DNA of 64,000 nt from assembly GCA_963741505.1 (NCBI GenBank), contig CAVUIJ010000017.1, positions 124,001-188,000 on the forward strand. Reading direction: 5' to 3'. This document shows, piece by piece, positions 53,993-61,997 of the stretch. Source of the stretch: JAKFWF01 sp963741505. Lineage in GTDB: Bacteria > Pseudomonadota > Alphaproteobacteria > Rhizobiales > Hyphomicrobiaceae. The position numbers and the translations under genes are program-made. The notes beneath the pieces are model-generated. The model ran no database searches. It was not told where the DNA came from and saw only the letters and a program-made list of their open reading frames with translations. The stretch's first letter is position 1; the number at the start of each line of letters is the position of its first letter.

Positions 53993-54427
53993 ATGCACGA
54001 GCGCATAGTCACAGTCAAAGAGAGTGGAAACGGACCGTATGCCGAATACGTGACTGCAGGTCGCCATGTCTTCGGCGCCGATGAGCCCGAGGAACTCGGG
54101 GGAAAGGATACCGGCCCCGACCCATACGAACTGGTGCTCGCAGGCCTCGGCGCCTGTACGGCCATGACAATCCGCATGTACGCCGATCGCAAGAAGATGC
54201 CGCTGCAACGGGTCGAGGTTCGCCTTCGGCACCTGCAGCGCGCCAGTTCCAGCAAGGACATGAAAGACAAGTTCGAGCGCGTGATCACGCTCGCGGGCGA
54301 TCTGACCCCGGAGCAACGTCAGAGCCTGTTCGACATCGCCGAGCGCTGCCCCGTGAGCAAGACGTTGCGTCAGGGCTCGGAAATCGCTTCAACTTTTGGA
54401 TCACAAGCAAACCCACCTGTTGGCTAG
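53993..54427 (+). CDS. OsmC family protein
   Basis: 144 aa. OsmC-type fold with 'DPYELVLAGLGACTAMTIRMYADRKKMPLQRVEVRLRH' and the second Cys in 'ERCPVSKTL', so both redox Cys positions are occupied, unlike the copy at 51155. Predicted organic hydroperoxide reductase. An upstream ATG at 53942 is possible but unlikely. Its end overlaps the stop of the convergent amidotransferase gene. Confidence 0.88.
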   Translation: MHERIVTVKESGNGPYAEYVTAGRHVFGADEPEELGGKDTGPDPYELVLAGLGACTAMTIRMYADRKKMPLQRVEVRLRHLQRASSSKDMKDKFERVITLAGDLTPEQRQSLFDIAERCPVSKTLRQGSEIASTFGSQANPPVG

Positions 54428-55233
54428 ACGATCTGCCGGGAGGCGACTTGGCCCTTGTGCAGTTCGAGCACGCAGCCGCGCTCCAGGGGCTGCCAGGGCT
54501 CCGTGGTCAGCGGCACGCTGGCGACGAGGACGACACCTACCGCCTGCCCATCGAAGCACACGCCTCCGCCCGCAAACGGTGCTGCTGAAGCGGTTATGCA
54601 CGAGCGCTCCAGCATCCAAAGCCCCGGAGGCTCGATCACGCCCGGCCGCTGCGTGCGCCGGTCCGCATGCACGACCAGGCGGCCGTTGGCAGCAACAATG
54701 ACGTTGGCCGGACCGAGGTCGCGCATTTGGCACACGAAGCTCTTGAATGTCGACAGCATTGCATTTGCCCGGTTGTCGGCATCGGGCTTCGGGCATGCTG
54801 CGAAAGCGTCCATGAAACGGCAGAATGCGGCCTCGGAGTCGGTCTCGCCGATCGGCATGAACCGATGGGAGGACGCCTGCTGCAGGAGCATCGCATCGCC
54901 GAGGTCGCCATTGTGCGCAAAGACGTGGGCGCAGCCATCCAACTCGCGAGCGAAGGGCTGGGTGTTGGCGAGCGAGATGGCGCCGCGAGTCGCGTGTCGA
55001 ATGTGGGCGATCACCGTATCGCTTCGGAGCGAGTGATCCTGCAGGCATTTTACCCAGGGCGAAAATGCGGCGGCCTGTGGCTCGCGGATGACGCGGGCAT
55101 CGCGCCCCTCCAGAAACGCCACACCCCAGCCGTCGGCATGGATGCCAGTCTCGCCGCCGTGCCGCGCAAGCTCGCTGAGCGACAGCTTGATGTCGACCGG
55201 GGAACTGGCACTCAATGCAAATAGTTCGCACAT
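54424..55233 (-). CDS. Class II glutamine amidotransferase (YafJ-like)
   Basis: 269 aa. Catalytic Cys2 (MCELFALS), 'HADGWGVAFLEG', 'VIAHIRHATRG' and 'VFAHNGDLGD' are the GATase-II signature. Hydrolyses glutamine to donate ammonia; the YafJ subgroup stands alone without a known synthase partner. Downstream of a DUF2892 remnant and the ABC ATPase on the same strand. Confidence 0.88.
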   Translation of the reverse strand: MCELFALSASSPVDIKLSLSELARHGGETGIHADGWGVAFLEGRDARVIREPQAAAFSPWVKCLQDHSLRSDTVIAHIRHATRGAISLANTQPFARELDGCAHVFAHNGDLGDAMLLQQASSHRFMPIGETDSEAAFCRFMDAFAACPKPDADNRANAMLSTFKSFVCQMRDLGPANVIVAANGRLVVHADRRTQRPGVIEPPGLWMLERSCITASAAPFAGGGVCFDGQAVGVVLVASVPLTTEPWQPLERGCVLELHKGQVASRQIV

Positions 55234-55496
55234 GGTCGCCGTCCGTGCAACGCCGCGCCCGGCCGGACGCCGAGCGGCCTGAGCACCTTCGTCTTGTCAA
55301 ACCGTGCGAGGGCCAAGCTGATCAGAACGACCATCCCGGCGAAAGCGAGTACAGCACGATCGATGGACAAGGAGACGAACCCTGTTGGGTTATGCAGAGT
55401 GCGCATCGGGCACAATGTTGCGACAAAGATGCAGTTTGCTGCGGCCGCCGCCGTGACTTGGCTCAAAGTCCACACAGGCTCGATGGCAGCGCTCAT
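55212..55496 (-). pseudogene. DUF2892-like membrane protein with internal deletion
   Basis: 94 codons. 'GFVSLSIDRAVLAFAGMVVLISLALARF' matches the start of a DUF2892 protein and 'VLRPLGVRPGAALHG' its end ('LxKLGVRPGCAF'), but the middle membrane segment and FTGFCP motif are missing. A deletion of about 30 codons has joined the two parts in frame. The ATG overlaps the ABC ATPase stop. Confidence 0.6.
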
Positions 55497-56218
55497 GCGG
55501 CGCGGCCGACCGGCTGATCCCGCTCGAGCCGGCCGTCGCGCAGCTGGAAGATGCGGTCGAAGCGATCGAAGATCTTCTCGTCGTGGGTGACTGCGATGAT
55601 AGCCGCCGCCTGCTCGACCGCGACCTTGCGCAGCAAATCCATGACGATGCCGGCGCGTTTGGAGTCAAGCGCTGCCGTCGGCTCGTCGGCGAGAATGATC
55701 CGAGGCCTGTTCGCCAGTGCTCGCGCAATCGCGACCCGCTGCGCTTCGCCGCCGGAAAGCTTGGCCGGCATCGAAGTCTTGCGATGACCGACCTCGAGAT
55801 AGTCGAGCAGCTCGACAGCGCGGCGGCGGGCGGTCACGGCATCTTCGCCCGCCAACTGCAGGACCAAAGCGACATTGTCGGTCGCATCCAGGAATGGGAT
55901 CAGGTTGTGGAACTGAAAGATGAAGCCGATCTTGTCGAGCCGCAGCTTACGCAAATCCGACCGCAGCCATCGACCCTCCTCGAGGACACGCTCGCCGTCC
56001 AGCTCCATCGAGCCCGCCGATGGATCCAGGATGCAGCCAATGACATTCAGCAGCGTCGTCTTGCCCGATCCCGAGGGGCCGAGCAGCGCGACAACCTCGC
56101 CAGGATGTACATCGATCGATACCTCGCGCAAGGCATCGACGCGGGCCTCGCCCTCGCCAAAGTGCTTGGAAACATTCTTGACCCGCACCAGTGGTGCGCC
56201 GGTTGCCGGAACCATCAT
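55493..56218 (-). CDS. ABC transporter ATP-binding protein (LolD/DevA-like)
   Basis: 241 aa. Walker A GPSGSGKTT, Q-loop 'FQFHNLIPFLDATDNV', signature LSGGEAQRVAIARALA, Walker B RIILADEP and the H-loop VTHD. Groups with MacB/LolD/DevA exporters that work with FtsX-like permeases. The expected permease gene just upstream is only a fragment, so the transporter is probably non-functional unless another permease is used. Confidence 0.9.
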   Translation of the reverse strand: MMVPATGAPLVRVKNVSKHFGEGEARVDALREVSIDVHPGEVVALLGPSGSGKTTLLNVIGCILDPSAGSMELDGERVLEEGRWLRSDLRKLRLDKIGFIFQFHNLIPFLDATDNVALVLQLAGEDAVTARRRAVELLDYLEVGHRKTSMPAKLSGGEAQRVAIARALANRPRIILADEPTAALDSKRAGIVMDLLRKVAVEQAAAIIAVTHDEKIFDRFDRIFQLRDGRLERDQPVGRAA

Positions 56219-56219
56219 C

Positions 56220-56387
56220 TCAGCCTCCGAGCGCGGTGGCAGGATCGACCTTCAGCGCGGCACGCACACCCAGAGCGCTCGATATCAGACAGACGACGAA
56301 TACGATTGCGGCGAGGATCAACACGTTGTCCGGCTCGAGAACGACACGACGCGGAAAGTAGTCCTTGATGTTGACGATGAGGGTGGC
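56220..56387 (-). pseudogene. FtsX/DevC-type permease C-terminal remnant
   Basis: About 55 codons: IVNIKDYFPRRVVLEPDNVL and then 'SSALGVRAALKVDPATALGG', the last helix and end of DevC-like permeases. The first ~330 residues have been lost and the fragment is joined out of frame to a methyltransferase fragment. Confidence 0.78.
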
Positions 56388-56667
56388 GGACAAAGCGACA
56401 GAAGCCGCTGACCACCAGCCGCTGTGTCGGCAGGACCGGAGCGGGTGTGCCCTGCCCCACAAGTGCGAAGCGGGCAAAGCTTTCGAGCAGCCCGATCAGA
56501 CCGAGCACGATCATCGCCATGCCAAACGCCGCCAGAAGTTCACCACCCGCCATCCCGCCGGCAACGTGTTGCCATCGGGTAATCCACCATGGCACCAAAC
56601 CGGCCACGGTGCCTAGTGCCAGGAGCAGGAAGATCGCCGTGCCGAGCCAGGATGTTGTGCGTGTCAT
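56377..56667 (-). pseudogene. Isoprenylcysteine carboxyl methyltransferase-like N-terminal remnant
   Basis: 97 codons with three membrane helices (FLLLALGTVAGLVPWWIT, LLAAFGMAMIVLGLIGLLE) and 'LPTQRLVVSGFCRFVRHP', the conserved substrate-site lead-in of the ICMT/PEMT family ('xxLVxxGPYRxVRNPMY'). The catalytic rest is missing; the sequence then runs out of frame into the permease remnant. Start overlaps the stop of the membrane protein gene (ATGA). Confidence 0.72.
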
Positions 56668-57437
56668 GCTCGCGCCTCCAGCGAACGGCCACCCGTCGAG
56701 ATTTGTCGGCGCTCAAGCTCCTGCCGCGACCGTTTCAGCTTGATCATCGACGTGACATGCAGGAGTACCGACAGCGGCACTGCAAACACCGGAACCATGG
56801 CCAGCGGGAATGCGCTGATCAAAAGGTTTGGTGCATCGATTGCCAACACCTGAAGCGGCGATGGGGATGTGAGAACGCCCATGGTCACCGCAATCACGAG
56901 ATCGGCGAGTCCAAGGATGTTCCAGCCCAACACCGCCGCGCGAGCACCGAATAGTCCGCGCGCATAGACGATCCCGACCATCGGCGCCACGATGCCGACA
57001 GCGATGTCGCCCCAACCGGCCGGCAGTGCGAACTGGGGCGGCAATTGCCCGGCGCCATGGAGCAGGATGAAGATGATGCCCAAGGTGCGATAGAGCTGGA
57101 CGCCGACGAGCCAGCCTTGCGGAACGGCATCGATGATCTCAGCGGCGATCTGCGATCGCCGCAGGATGATCAATCCGGCTGCGATCGGAATCAGAATGCC
57201 GAACTGAATGGTCGGCCAGCGATCAGCCGATCCGAGAAACACTCCAAAATAGCTCAAGGTCAGCGCGAGCAGGAACCAGCCTGCAAGAGCGATGCTTGCC
57301 CGGCGCATGATGGTTCCGCGCACGCCAGCCGGGAAGCTGGTCCGCGCGAGCGCCAGCCGAAGTCCGATCAGCACGGCCCCAATGATCACGACGTCGGCAA
57401 TGAGCACGAAGGGCGTGAGATAAGCTGGTGTGTTCAT
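56664..57437 (-). CDS. Hypothetical multi-pass membrane protein
   Basis: 257 aa with about seven membrane helices; AAGGAG supports ATG 57435-57437. 'QGWLVGVQLYRTLGIIFILLHGAGQLPPQFALPAGWGDIAVGIVAP' contains a conserved-looking 'YR..G..F....' and 'P.GWGDI.VG' pattern seen in uncharacterised membrane proteins. Function unknown. Second gene of the SnoaL/membrane/methyltransferase unit. Confidence 0.75.
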   Translation of the reverse strand: MNTPAYLTPFVLIADVVIIGAVLIGLRLALARTSFPAGVRGTIMRRASIALAGWFLLALTLSYFGVFLGSADRWPTIQFGILIPIAAGLIILRRSQIAAEIIDAVPQGWLVGVQLYRTLGIIFILLHGAGQLPPQFALPAGWGDIAVGIVAPMVGIVYARGLFGARAAVLGWNILGLADLVIAVTMGVLTSPSPLQVLAIDAPNLLISAFPLAMVPVFAVPLSVLLHVTSMIKLKRSRQELERRQISTGGRSLEARA

Positions 57438-57462
57438 GGTCGGTCTCCTTTCCAACTCTGGA

Positions 57463-57948
57463 CTAGATTGCAAACCGCAATCGCAGCAGTTGCCGCAGCG
57501 CCGAAGGATTGCGGAGAAAGGCCCGGCGCACTTTGGACGGATCGAAAAAGGCCCGGCGTTCGGCGGCGACGCCGTCGCGAAAGAGGATGCGGTCGATACT
57601 CCGCCAAGCGATGCTGTGGCCACCGATAGTGGCGTGAAAGGTCATCTCGATGAACAGCACGTCGTCGGCGGCGCTCCAGCGCTCGACGTCAGCGCTGAGA
57701 TCCGGCATGGCGCGAAAGGCACGTTCGAAGGCGCGGCGCCCAGCGTCCTGGCCTATCGTCTTCGATGGCCGCGTCGGTGCCTTCAGAACGACATCGGCGG
57801 CGAGTAAGTTCATCAAGCCGTCGAGGCGCTCCCGTGGCGCTGCCCACACATGGGCGAACGCCACGACCCATGCCCGCATGTCACCGCGCTCACCGGTCGC
57901 GGTGTCGATGATCACGGCATGTGTTTCAGTCGTTGCCGGTTGTGTCAT
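57463..57948 (-). CDS. SnoaL/NTF2-like family protein
   Basis: 161 aa from ATG 57946-57948 with GGAGG upstream. NTF2-like core 'FAHVWAAPRERLDGLMNLLAADVVLKAPTRPSKTIGQDAGRRAFERAFRAMPDLSADVERW' and 'HSIAWRSIDRILFRDGVAAERRAFFDP'. No clear catalytic residue. Downstream of the GST gene with 15 bp between. Confidence 0.82.
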   Translation of the reverse strand: MTQPATTETHAVIIDTATGERGDMRAWVVAFAHVWAAPRERLDGLMNLLAADVVLKAPTRPSKTIGQDAGRRAFERAFRAMPDLSADVERWSAADDVLFIEMTFHATIGGHSIAWRSIDRILFRDGVAAERRAFFDPSKVRRAFLRNPSALRQLLRLRFAI

Positions 57949-57963
57949 CAGCGCGGCCTCCAA

Positions 57964-58587
57964 TCAGGCAGCACGGCGTTTGCGCTCGGCCATCTCGATC
58001 GCCATGGCCTTGGCAACGGCCGGACGCGCGAGATGGCGCGTGTGATAGGCCGCAAGCGTCGGGTAACGTGAGAGATCAGTACCGACGTAACGGAACCAGA
58101 TGAGCAGCGTAATGAGAAAGGCGTCGGCGACCGTGAAGGTCGTTCCGACAAGCACGTCTCGGTCGCCGAGGCGCTGCGCCAGATAGGACAGCGTCGGCTC
58201 GAGTTGCGCGCGCGCTGTTGCCTTGGCCTCGTCGCTGGACTTGGGCGAGAACAGCGGGTTGAAGATGCGCTTGTGGACCTCGGTCGACAGGTAATTCAGC
58301 ACGTCAATCAACTCGTAGCGTTCGGGCGTTCCCCATAGCGGCGCAAGGCCAGTCTCAGGTTTCTGGTCGGCCAGCCACTGCAGCACCGATGGGCCTTCAT
58401 TGAGAATGGCGCCGCTTGGCAACCGCAGCGCCGGGACATAACCGTTCGGTGCGATCGTCAGGAAGTCCTTACCGTCATCGCTGCGTTGCGTGGCGTCGAC
58501 GAAGTGCACTGCGACCGGTAGGCCGGCTTCAAGGGCGGTAATGTGGGACGCGAGCGAGCAGGCCATGGGTCGGGCGTAGAGTTCCAT
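57964..58587 (-). CDS. Glutathione S-transferase
   Basis: 207 aa from ATG 58585-58587 (AGGAGG upstream). Thioredoxin-fold N-terminus 'MELYARPMACSLASHITALEAGLP', the gamma-Glu-binding 'GAILNEGPSVLQWLADQ', and an all-helical C-terminal domain with 'FTVADAFLITLLIWFRYVG'. Similar to beta-class or GstA-type bacterial GSTs; substrate unknown. Divergent from and presumably repressed by the adjacent TetR. Confidence 0.9.
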   Translation of the reverse strand: MELYARPMACSLASHITALEAGLPVAVHFVDATQRSDDGKDFLTIAPNGYVPALRLPSGAILNEGPSVLQWLADQKPETGLAPLWGTPERYELIDVLNYLSTEVHKRIFNPLFSPKSSDEAKATARAQLEPTLSYLAQRLGDRDVLVGTTFTVADAFLITLLIWFRYVGTDLSRYPTLAAYHTRHLARPAVAKAMAIEMAERKRRAA

Positions 58588-58605
58588 TGCATCCTCCTGA
58601 ATAAC

Positions 58606-58668
58606 ATGCGAGACAGTACATAAATCAAAAGAAGGGACACCGTCAAGTATTTTATGCGAAACAGTACA
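58606..58668. promoter_or_regulatory. GST/TetR divergent promoter with two ATGCGARACAGTACA direct repeats
   Basis: Repeat 1 at 58606-58620 and repeat 2 at 58654-58668 are 14/15 identical. On the minus strand, TTGACG (58641-58646) and TTATGT (58618-58623) are spaced 17 bp as a promoter for the GST gene; repeat 1 covers its -10 box and start, repeat 2 lies just upstream of its -35 box. Repeat 2 also contains the TetR start codon. Confidence 0.7.
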
Positions 58669-59271
58669 AATAATGACAAGCGCCCGCGCGGCCGCCCGCG
58701 TGCCTTCGATCCGGACGAAGTCCTCGACCGGGTCCGCAACGTCTTCATCGAGAAGGGGTTCGCGGCGGCCTCCCTCGACGATCTCGCCGCCGCTGCCGGG
58801 CTCAACCGGCCGAGCCTCTATGCGGCGTTCGGCGACAAGGAGCAGCTCTATATTCACGCGCTCACGCGCTACGGCCAGCAGGTGCATCAGGGGATGACGT
58901 CCATCCTCGAGGGCAAAGGTCCGATCGAGAAGCGCCTCACCGAACTCTACGTAGCCGCCGTGAAGCTCTACACCGCGCCGCCGCTGGCGCCCGGCTGCAT
59001 GATCATCGGCACCGCGGCAACCGAAGCGCCGACGCATCCAAAAATTGCCGAGGCTGCGCGGTTCCTGCTCGGGAAGATTGAAGAGCTTCTGGTCGGTGCG
59101 TTCGAGCGAGCCGTGGAGGCCGGCGAGATCGCGCCGCAGCCCGATCCGATGACGCGTGCCCGTCTCGCTGGCGCGCTGTTCGATACGCTGGCCGTGCGTG
59201 CGCGCCTGGGTGGCTCGCCAAAGGAGCTTCGTGCTTTCGCCCTGTCGATGGTGCCTGCGATTTGCCGGTAG
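58654..59271 (+). CDS. TetR/AcrR family regulator
   Basis: 205 aa. HTH at ~residues 25-65 ('FDPDEVLDRVRNVFIEKGFAAASLDDLAAAAGLNRPSLYAAFGDKEQLYIHAL'), then a helical ligand domain (TetR_C of the AcrR-like type). No Shine-Dalgarno precedes ATG 58654 and the promoter sequences are within ~10 bases of it, so the mRNA may be leaderless. Likely represses the divergent GST unit and itself through the paired repeats. Confidence 0.9.
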   Translation: MRNSTNNDKRPRGRPRAFDPDEVLDRVRNVFIEKGFAAASLDDLAAAAGLNRPSLYAAFGDKEQLYIHALTRYGQQVHQGMTSILEGKGPIEKRLTELYVAAVKLYTAPPLAPGCMIIGTAATEAPTHPKIAEAARFLLGKIEELLVGAFERAVEAGEIAPQPDPMTRARLAGALFDTLAVRARLGGSPKELRAFALSMVPAICR

Positions 59272-59390
59272 CCGGCATGTGTTGCAGGACTGCTGGCACG
59301 TTGCGCCTTCACACGCCGAGCGCCGGCGGACGGCGCACCGGCTTGATGCGAATCCTTAGTCAGATCTTGACCGGACCTCGCGGTGCCGCC

Positions 59391-59416
59391 TATATATAAC
59401 CAATCGATTATATTAC
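59391..59416. promoter_or_regulatory. AT-rich promoter/operator in front of the ArsR gene
   Basis: TATATATAACCAATCGATTA and following TATTACC stand out in GC-rich DNA and contain the palindrome AATCGATT. ArsR genes paired with SRPBCC proteins usually carry an AT-rich operator at this place. Confidence 0.45.
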
Positions 59417-59433
59417 CATGCCGTGATGGTCAC

Positions 59434-59772
59434 ATGCTCAACCTCGATGCCGCCTTCTCGGCTCTTGCCGATCCCACCCGTAGAGCGATCCTCGCCCGCC
59501 TGACGTCGGGTGAGGCGACGGTCATGGAGCTCGCAGCTCCCTTCGACATGACGCAACCCGCGATCTCCCGGCACCTCAAGGTGCTCGAGGGCGCCGGCCT
59601 GATCGTCCGTCGCGTCGAGGGCACGAAGCGCCCCTGCCGGCTAGCGCCCGCCGCCATCACCGAGATCGACCAGTGGCTCGGGCTTCTCCGCGAGGCTCTG
59701 GCCAAGAACTACGACCGCCTGGACGACGTCCTCGCCACCATGAAACCCAAACCACGAAAGGCGCGCCGGTGA
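59434..59772 (+). CDS. ArsR family winged-helix regulator
   Basis: 112 aa from ATG 59434. 'AFSALADPTRRAILARLTSGEATVMELAAPFDMTQPAISRHLKVLEGAGLIVRRVEGTKRPCRLAP' is the ArsR HTH; no metal-binding Cys box, so it is of the group paired with AHSA1/SRPBCC proteins. An upstream GTG at 59383 would put the operator inside the gene. Its stop overlaps the next gene start (GTGA). Confidence 0.9.
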   Translation: MLNLDAAFSALADPTRRAILARLTSGEATVMELAAPFDMTQPAISRHLKVLEGAGLIVRRVEGTKRPCRLAPAAITEIDQWLGLLREALAKNYDRLDDVLATMKPKPRKARR

Positions 59773-60236
59773 AGAAGCTGATCCTAAAGACTGAAGGCGA
59801 TACGCATGTCGTTGTTGCCCGTCGCTTCGCAGCACCGCCCGAGGCAGTCTATCGCGCACACATCGAGCCGGCGCTGATCCAGAAATGGATGCTCGGTCCA
59901 GATGGCTGGACCATGCCCGTGTGCATCAACGACGCCCGGCCCGGCGGCAAGATCCGCTACGAGTGGAGCAACGGCAAAGGCGGCGGCTTTTTCTTGACAG
60001 GCGAATTCCTTGAGCTGACGCCGTTCAGCCGCATCGTCCACGTCGAGCGCATGCATCTGCCCCATCCGACGCCTGACAACCACGTGGTGACGACGTTCGA
60101 GCCCGACGGGCGCGGCACGCTGATCACGATGCGCATGACGCTGCCCGATGCACAGACGCGCGCGGCCATGCTTGCGACCGGCATGGAGCACGGCATGGAG
60201 GCCGGCTACGTCCGCCTCGAAACGATGATGCAATGA
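59769..60236 (+). CDS. SRPBCC / AHSA1 domain protein
   Basis: 155 aa from GTG 59769, overlapping the ArsR stop. AHSA1 fold 'VVVARRFAAPPEAVYRAHIEPALIQKWMLGPDGWTMPVCINDARPGGKIRYEWSNGKGGGFFLTGEFLELTPFSRIVHVE' and the C-terminal 'ATGMEHGMEAGYVRLETMM'. Binds hydrophobic ligands in the helix-grip cavity. Typical ArsR-SRPBCC operon; role unknown. Confidence 0.9.
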   Translation: MKKLILKTEGDTHVVVARRFAAPPEAVYRAHIEPALIQKWMLGPDGWTMPVCINDARPGGKIRYEWSNGKGGGFFLTGEFLELTPFSRIVHVERMHLPHPTPDNHVVTTFEPDGRGTLITMRMTLPDAQTRAAMLATGMEHGMEAGYVRLETMMQ

Positions 60237-60243
60237 GGTTTCT

Positions 60244-60859
60244 GTGATCAGGATTCACAATTTTGCCCGTGGCGCCCGCGGGCAGCGCGTCATGTGGCTG
60301 TGCGAGGAAATGGGCCTCCCCTACACCGTGCAGAACCATGCCTTCCCGGTTGGCGACGAGTATCGGGCGCTCAATCCATTGGGCACGGTTCCATTCCTGG
60401 AGGATACAGGCGGCGTGGCCATCAACGAGTCCATCGCGATGATGCTCTTTATCGCCCAGACCTATGGCCCGACGCCGCTGCTCCCCACCAGCGATAAGGC
60501 GGATCATGCCCGAGTTCTTGCAGCTGGCGCTGATCGGCGAGACAGAGATTGGCACCACCCTCAATCCGCTGATTGGCGCGCACTTCATGGCCGGTCCGGC
60601 CGACAAGCGAAATTGGTCGGTAACCGGGCTGGAGCAGCGGCTCGACCGTGCCGTGCGGTTTCTGGCGACACTCGTATCTGAGAAACCGTTCCTTGTCGGC
60701 GACAGTCTGACTCTCGCCGACATTTCGGTCAGTTGCGGTCTCGGCATCTGGCAAGGCGCCTTGGGCGGCAGGCTCCCCGATGCATTGAGCCGGTATCAAG
60801 CAGGACTGCGATCACGGCCGGCCTATCAGCGCGCGCAGTCGCGCTGTGCCGGAGAGTAG
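60244..60859 (+). pseudogene. Glutathione S-transferase with a +1 frameshift
   Basis: The first part gives a GST N-domain (MIRIHNFARGARGQRVMWLCEEMGLPYTVQN, 'GTVPFLEDTGGVAINESIAMMLFIAQTYG'). Near 60520 an extra base breaks the frame after DHARVL; the normal continuation QLALIGETEIGTTLNPLIG and the helical domain ('KPFLVGDSLTLADISVSCGLGIWQGALGG') follow in the next frame to 60859. The complete enzyme would be ~204 aa. Confidence 0.82.
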
Positions 60860-60891
60860 TTTTCACGATGATCCGACTGAAGGAAGCCAGC

Positions 60892-61335
60892 ATGGCGAAT
60901 ACATCGCGGACAAGACCAGCACCACAGCGTGACAACAGTGCGGACGCCGTCGCCGACTACACGTCAAAGCTCACGCCGGAACTTACAGAGGTCTGTATCG
61001 CCTTACGCAATGTGATTGACGCAACTCTTCGCAAAGCAAAGTCCCGGATTTGGCACGGGGGGCCTGTCTGGTTCATCGAGGAGCACCCCGTCGTCGGGTA
61101 TAGCGTCACTTCGAAGAGGGCCGTGAAATTGCTGTTCTGGAATGGTCAGTCGTTCGAAGAGCCGGCCCTCGAGGCAACAGGCAAATTCAAAGCGGCGCAG
61201 ATCCAGTTCGAACACGTGTCGGAACTCGATCCCGAGAACCTTCGACAATGGCTGAATAAAGCCGGAACGCTGATCTGGGACTACGAAGGGATTCCGCAAG
61301 GGAGACGGCCGAATTGTTCGGTTGCACCGGAGTAA
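60892..61335 (+). CDS. DUF1801 family protein
   Basis: 147 aa. Matches the YdhG-like DUF1801 fold: 'YTSKLTPELTEVCIALRNVIDATLRKAKSRIWHGGPVWFIEEHPVVGYSVTSKRAVKLLFWNGQSFEEPAL'. Known members are small proteins of unknown function, sometimes iron-related. An earlier in-frame ATG (60868) is possible; the ATG at 60892 follows AAGGAAG. Confidence 0.85.
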   Translation: MANTSRTRPAPQRDNSADAVADYTSKLTPELTEVCIALRNVIDATLRKAKSRIWHGGPVWFIEEHPVVGYSVTSKRAVKLLFWNGQSFEEPALEATGKFKAAQIQFEHVSELDPENLRQWLNKAGTLIWDYEGIPQGRRPNCSVAPE

Positions 61336-61383
61336 AACTCCGTCAACAGGAAGCCCTGTGCCGCGTTTGGCCGAGGGCGGGGG

Positions 61384-61932
61384 ATGTTCGACGTGGACGA
61401 CTATTTGAAGGTTCGTTACGCGGTCCAGATCGAGGGCCTGAGCAAGCGGGCGGCGGCGCGGCGGTTCGGGATCGATCCCAGGACCGTCGACAAGATGATG
61501 ACGTTCTCGGTGCCGCGCGGGTATGTGCGCTCGAAGCCGCCGACGCGGCCGAAGCTCGATGCGTTCGTCGCAACAATCGACAAGATGCTGGCCGACGACA
61601 AAACCCGGCCGAAGAAGCAGCAGCATACGTCGAAGCGGATTTTCGAGCGGCTGCGCGACGAGCACGGCTTCACCGGCGGCATCACGATCGTCAGGGACTA
61701 CGTGGCAGGCGTTCAGCAACGCGGCCGAGAGATGTTCGTGCCGCTGGTGCATCCGCCGGGGCACGCGCAGGCCGACTTCGGCGAGGCGCTGGCGATCATC
61801 GGCGGCGTCGAGCAGAAGATCCATTACTTCGCGGTTGCCCCCAAAGTTTACAGAAGTACTGAGAAAGTGTCGGAACACTTTCACGTCACCGCGCTCAAAG
61901 ACCAAAGTGGGCGGGTGGAAGCAGTTTCATGA
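61384..61932 (+). pseudogene. IS21 family transposase IstA, N-terminal fragment
   Basis: About 150 residues of IstA: HTH 'MFDVDDYLKVRYAVQIEGLSKRAAARRFGIDPRTVDKMM', then 'GFTGGITIVRDYV' and 'VPLVHPPGHAQADFGEALAIIGGVEQKIHYF' with the first catalytic Asp. Similarity ends at HYFAV (~61839); the ORF continues with unrelated sequence to 61932. No istB is present, so the element is truncated. Confidence 0.85.
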
Positions 61933-61997
61933 CTCGCGGTGCCGGCAAACATCTGTCGATAGAAAAACTTCCACCTTACTCTTGCCCAAGAATTGTG

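Noticed and set aside
59281..59390. Possible terminator after the TetR gene
   Set aside because: Only weak stems and no T-run were found.
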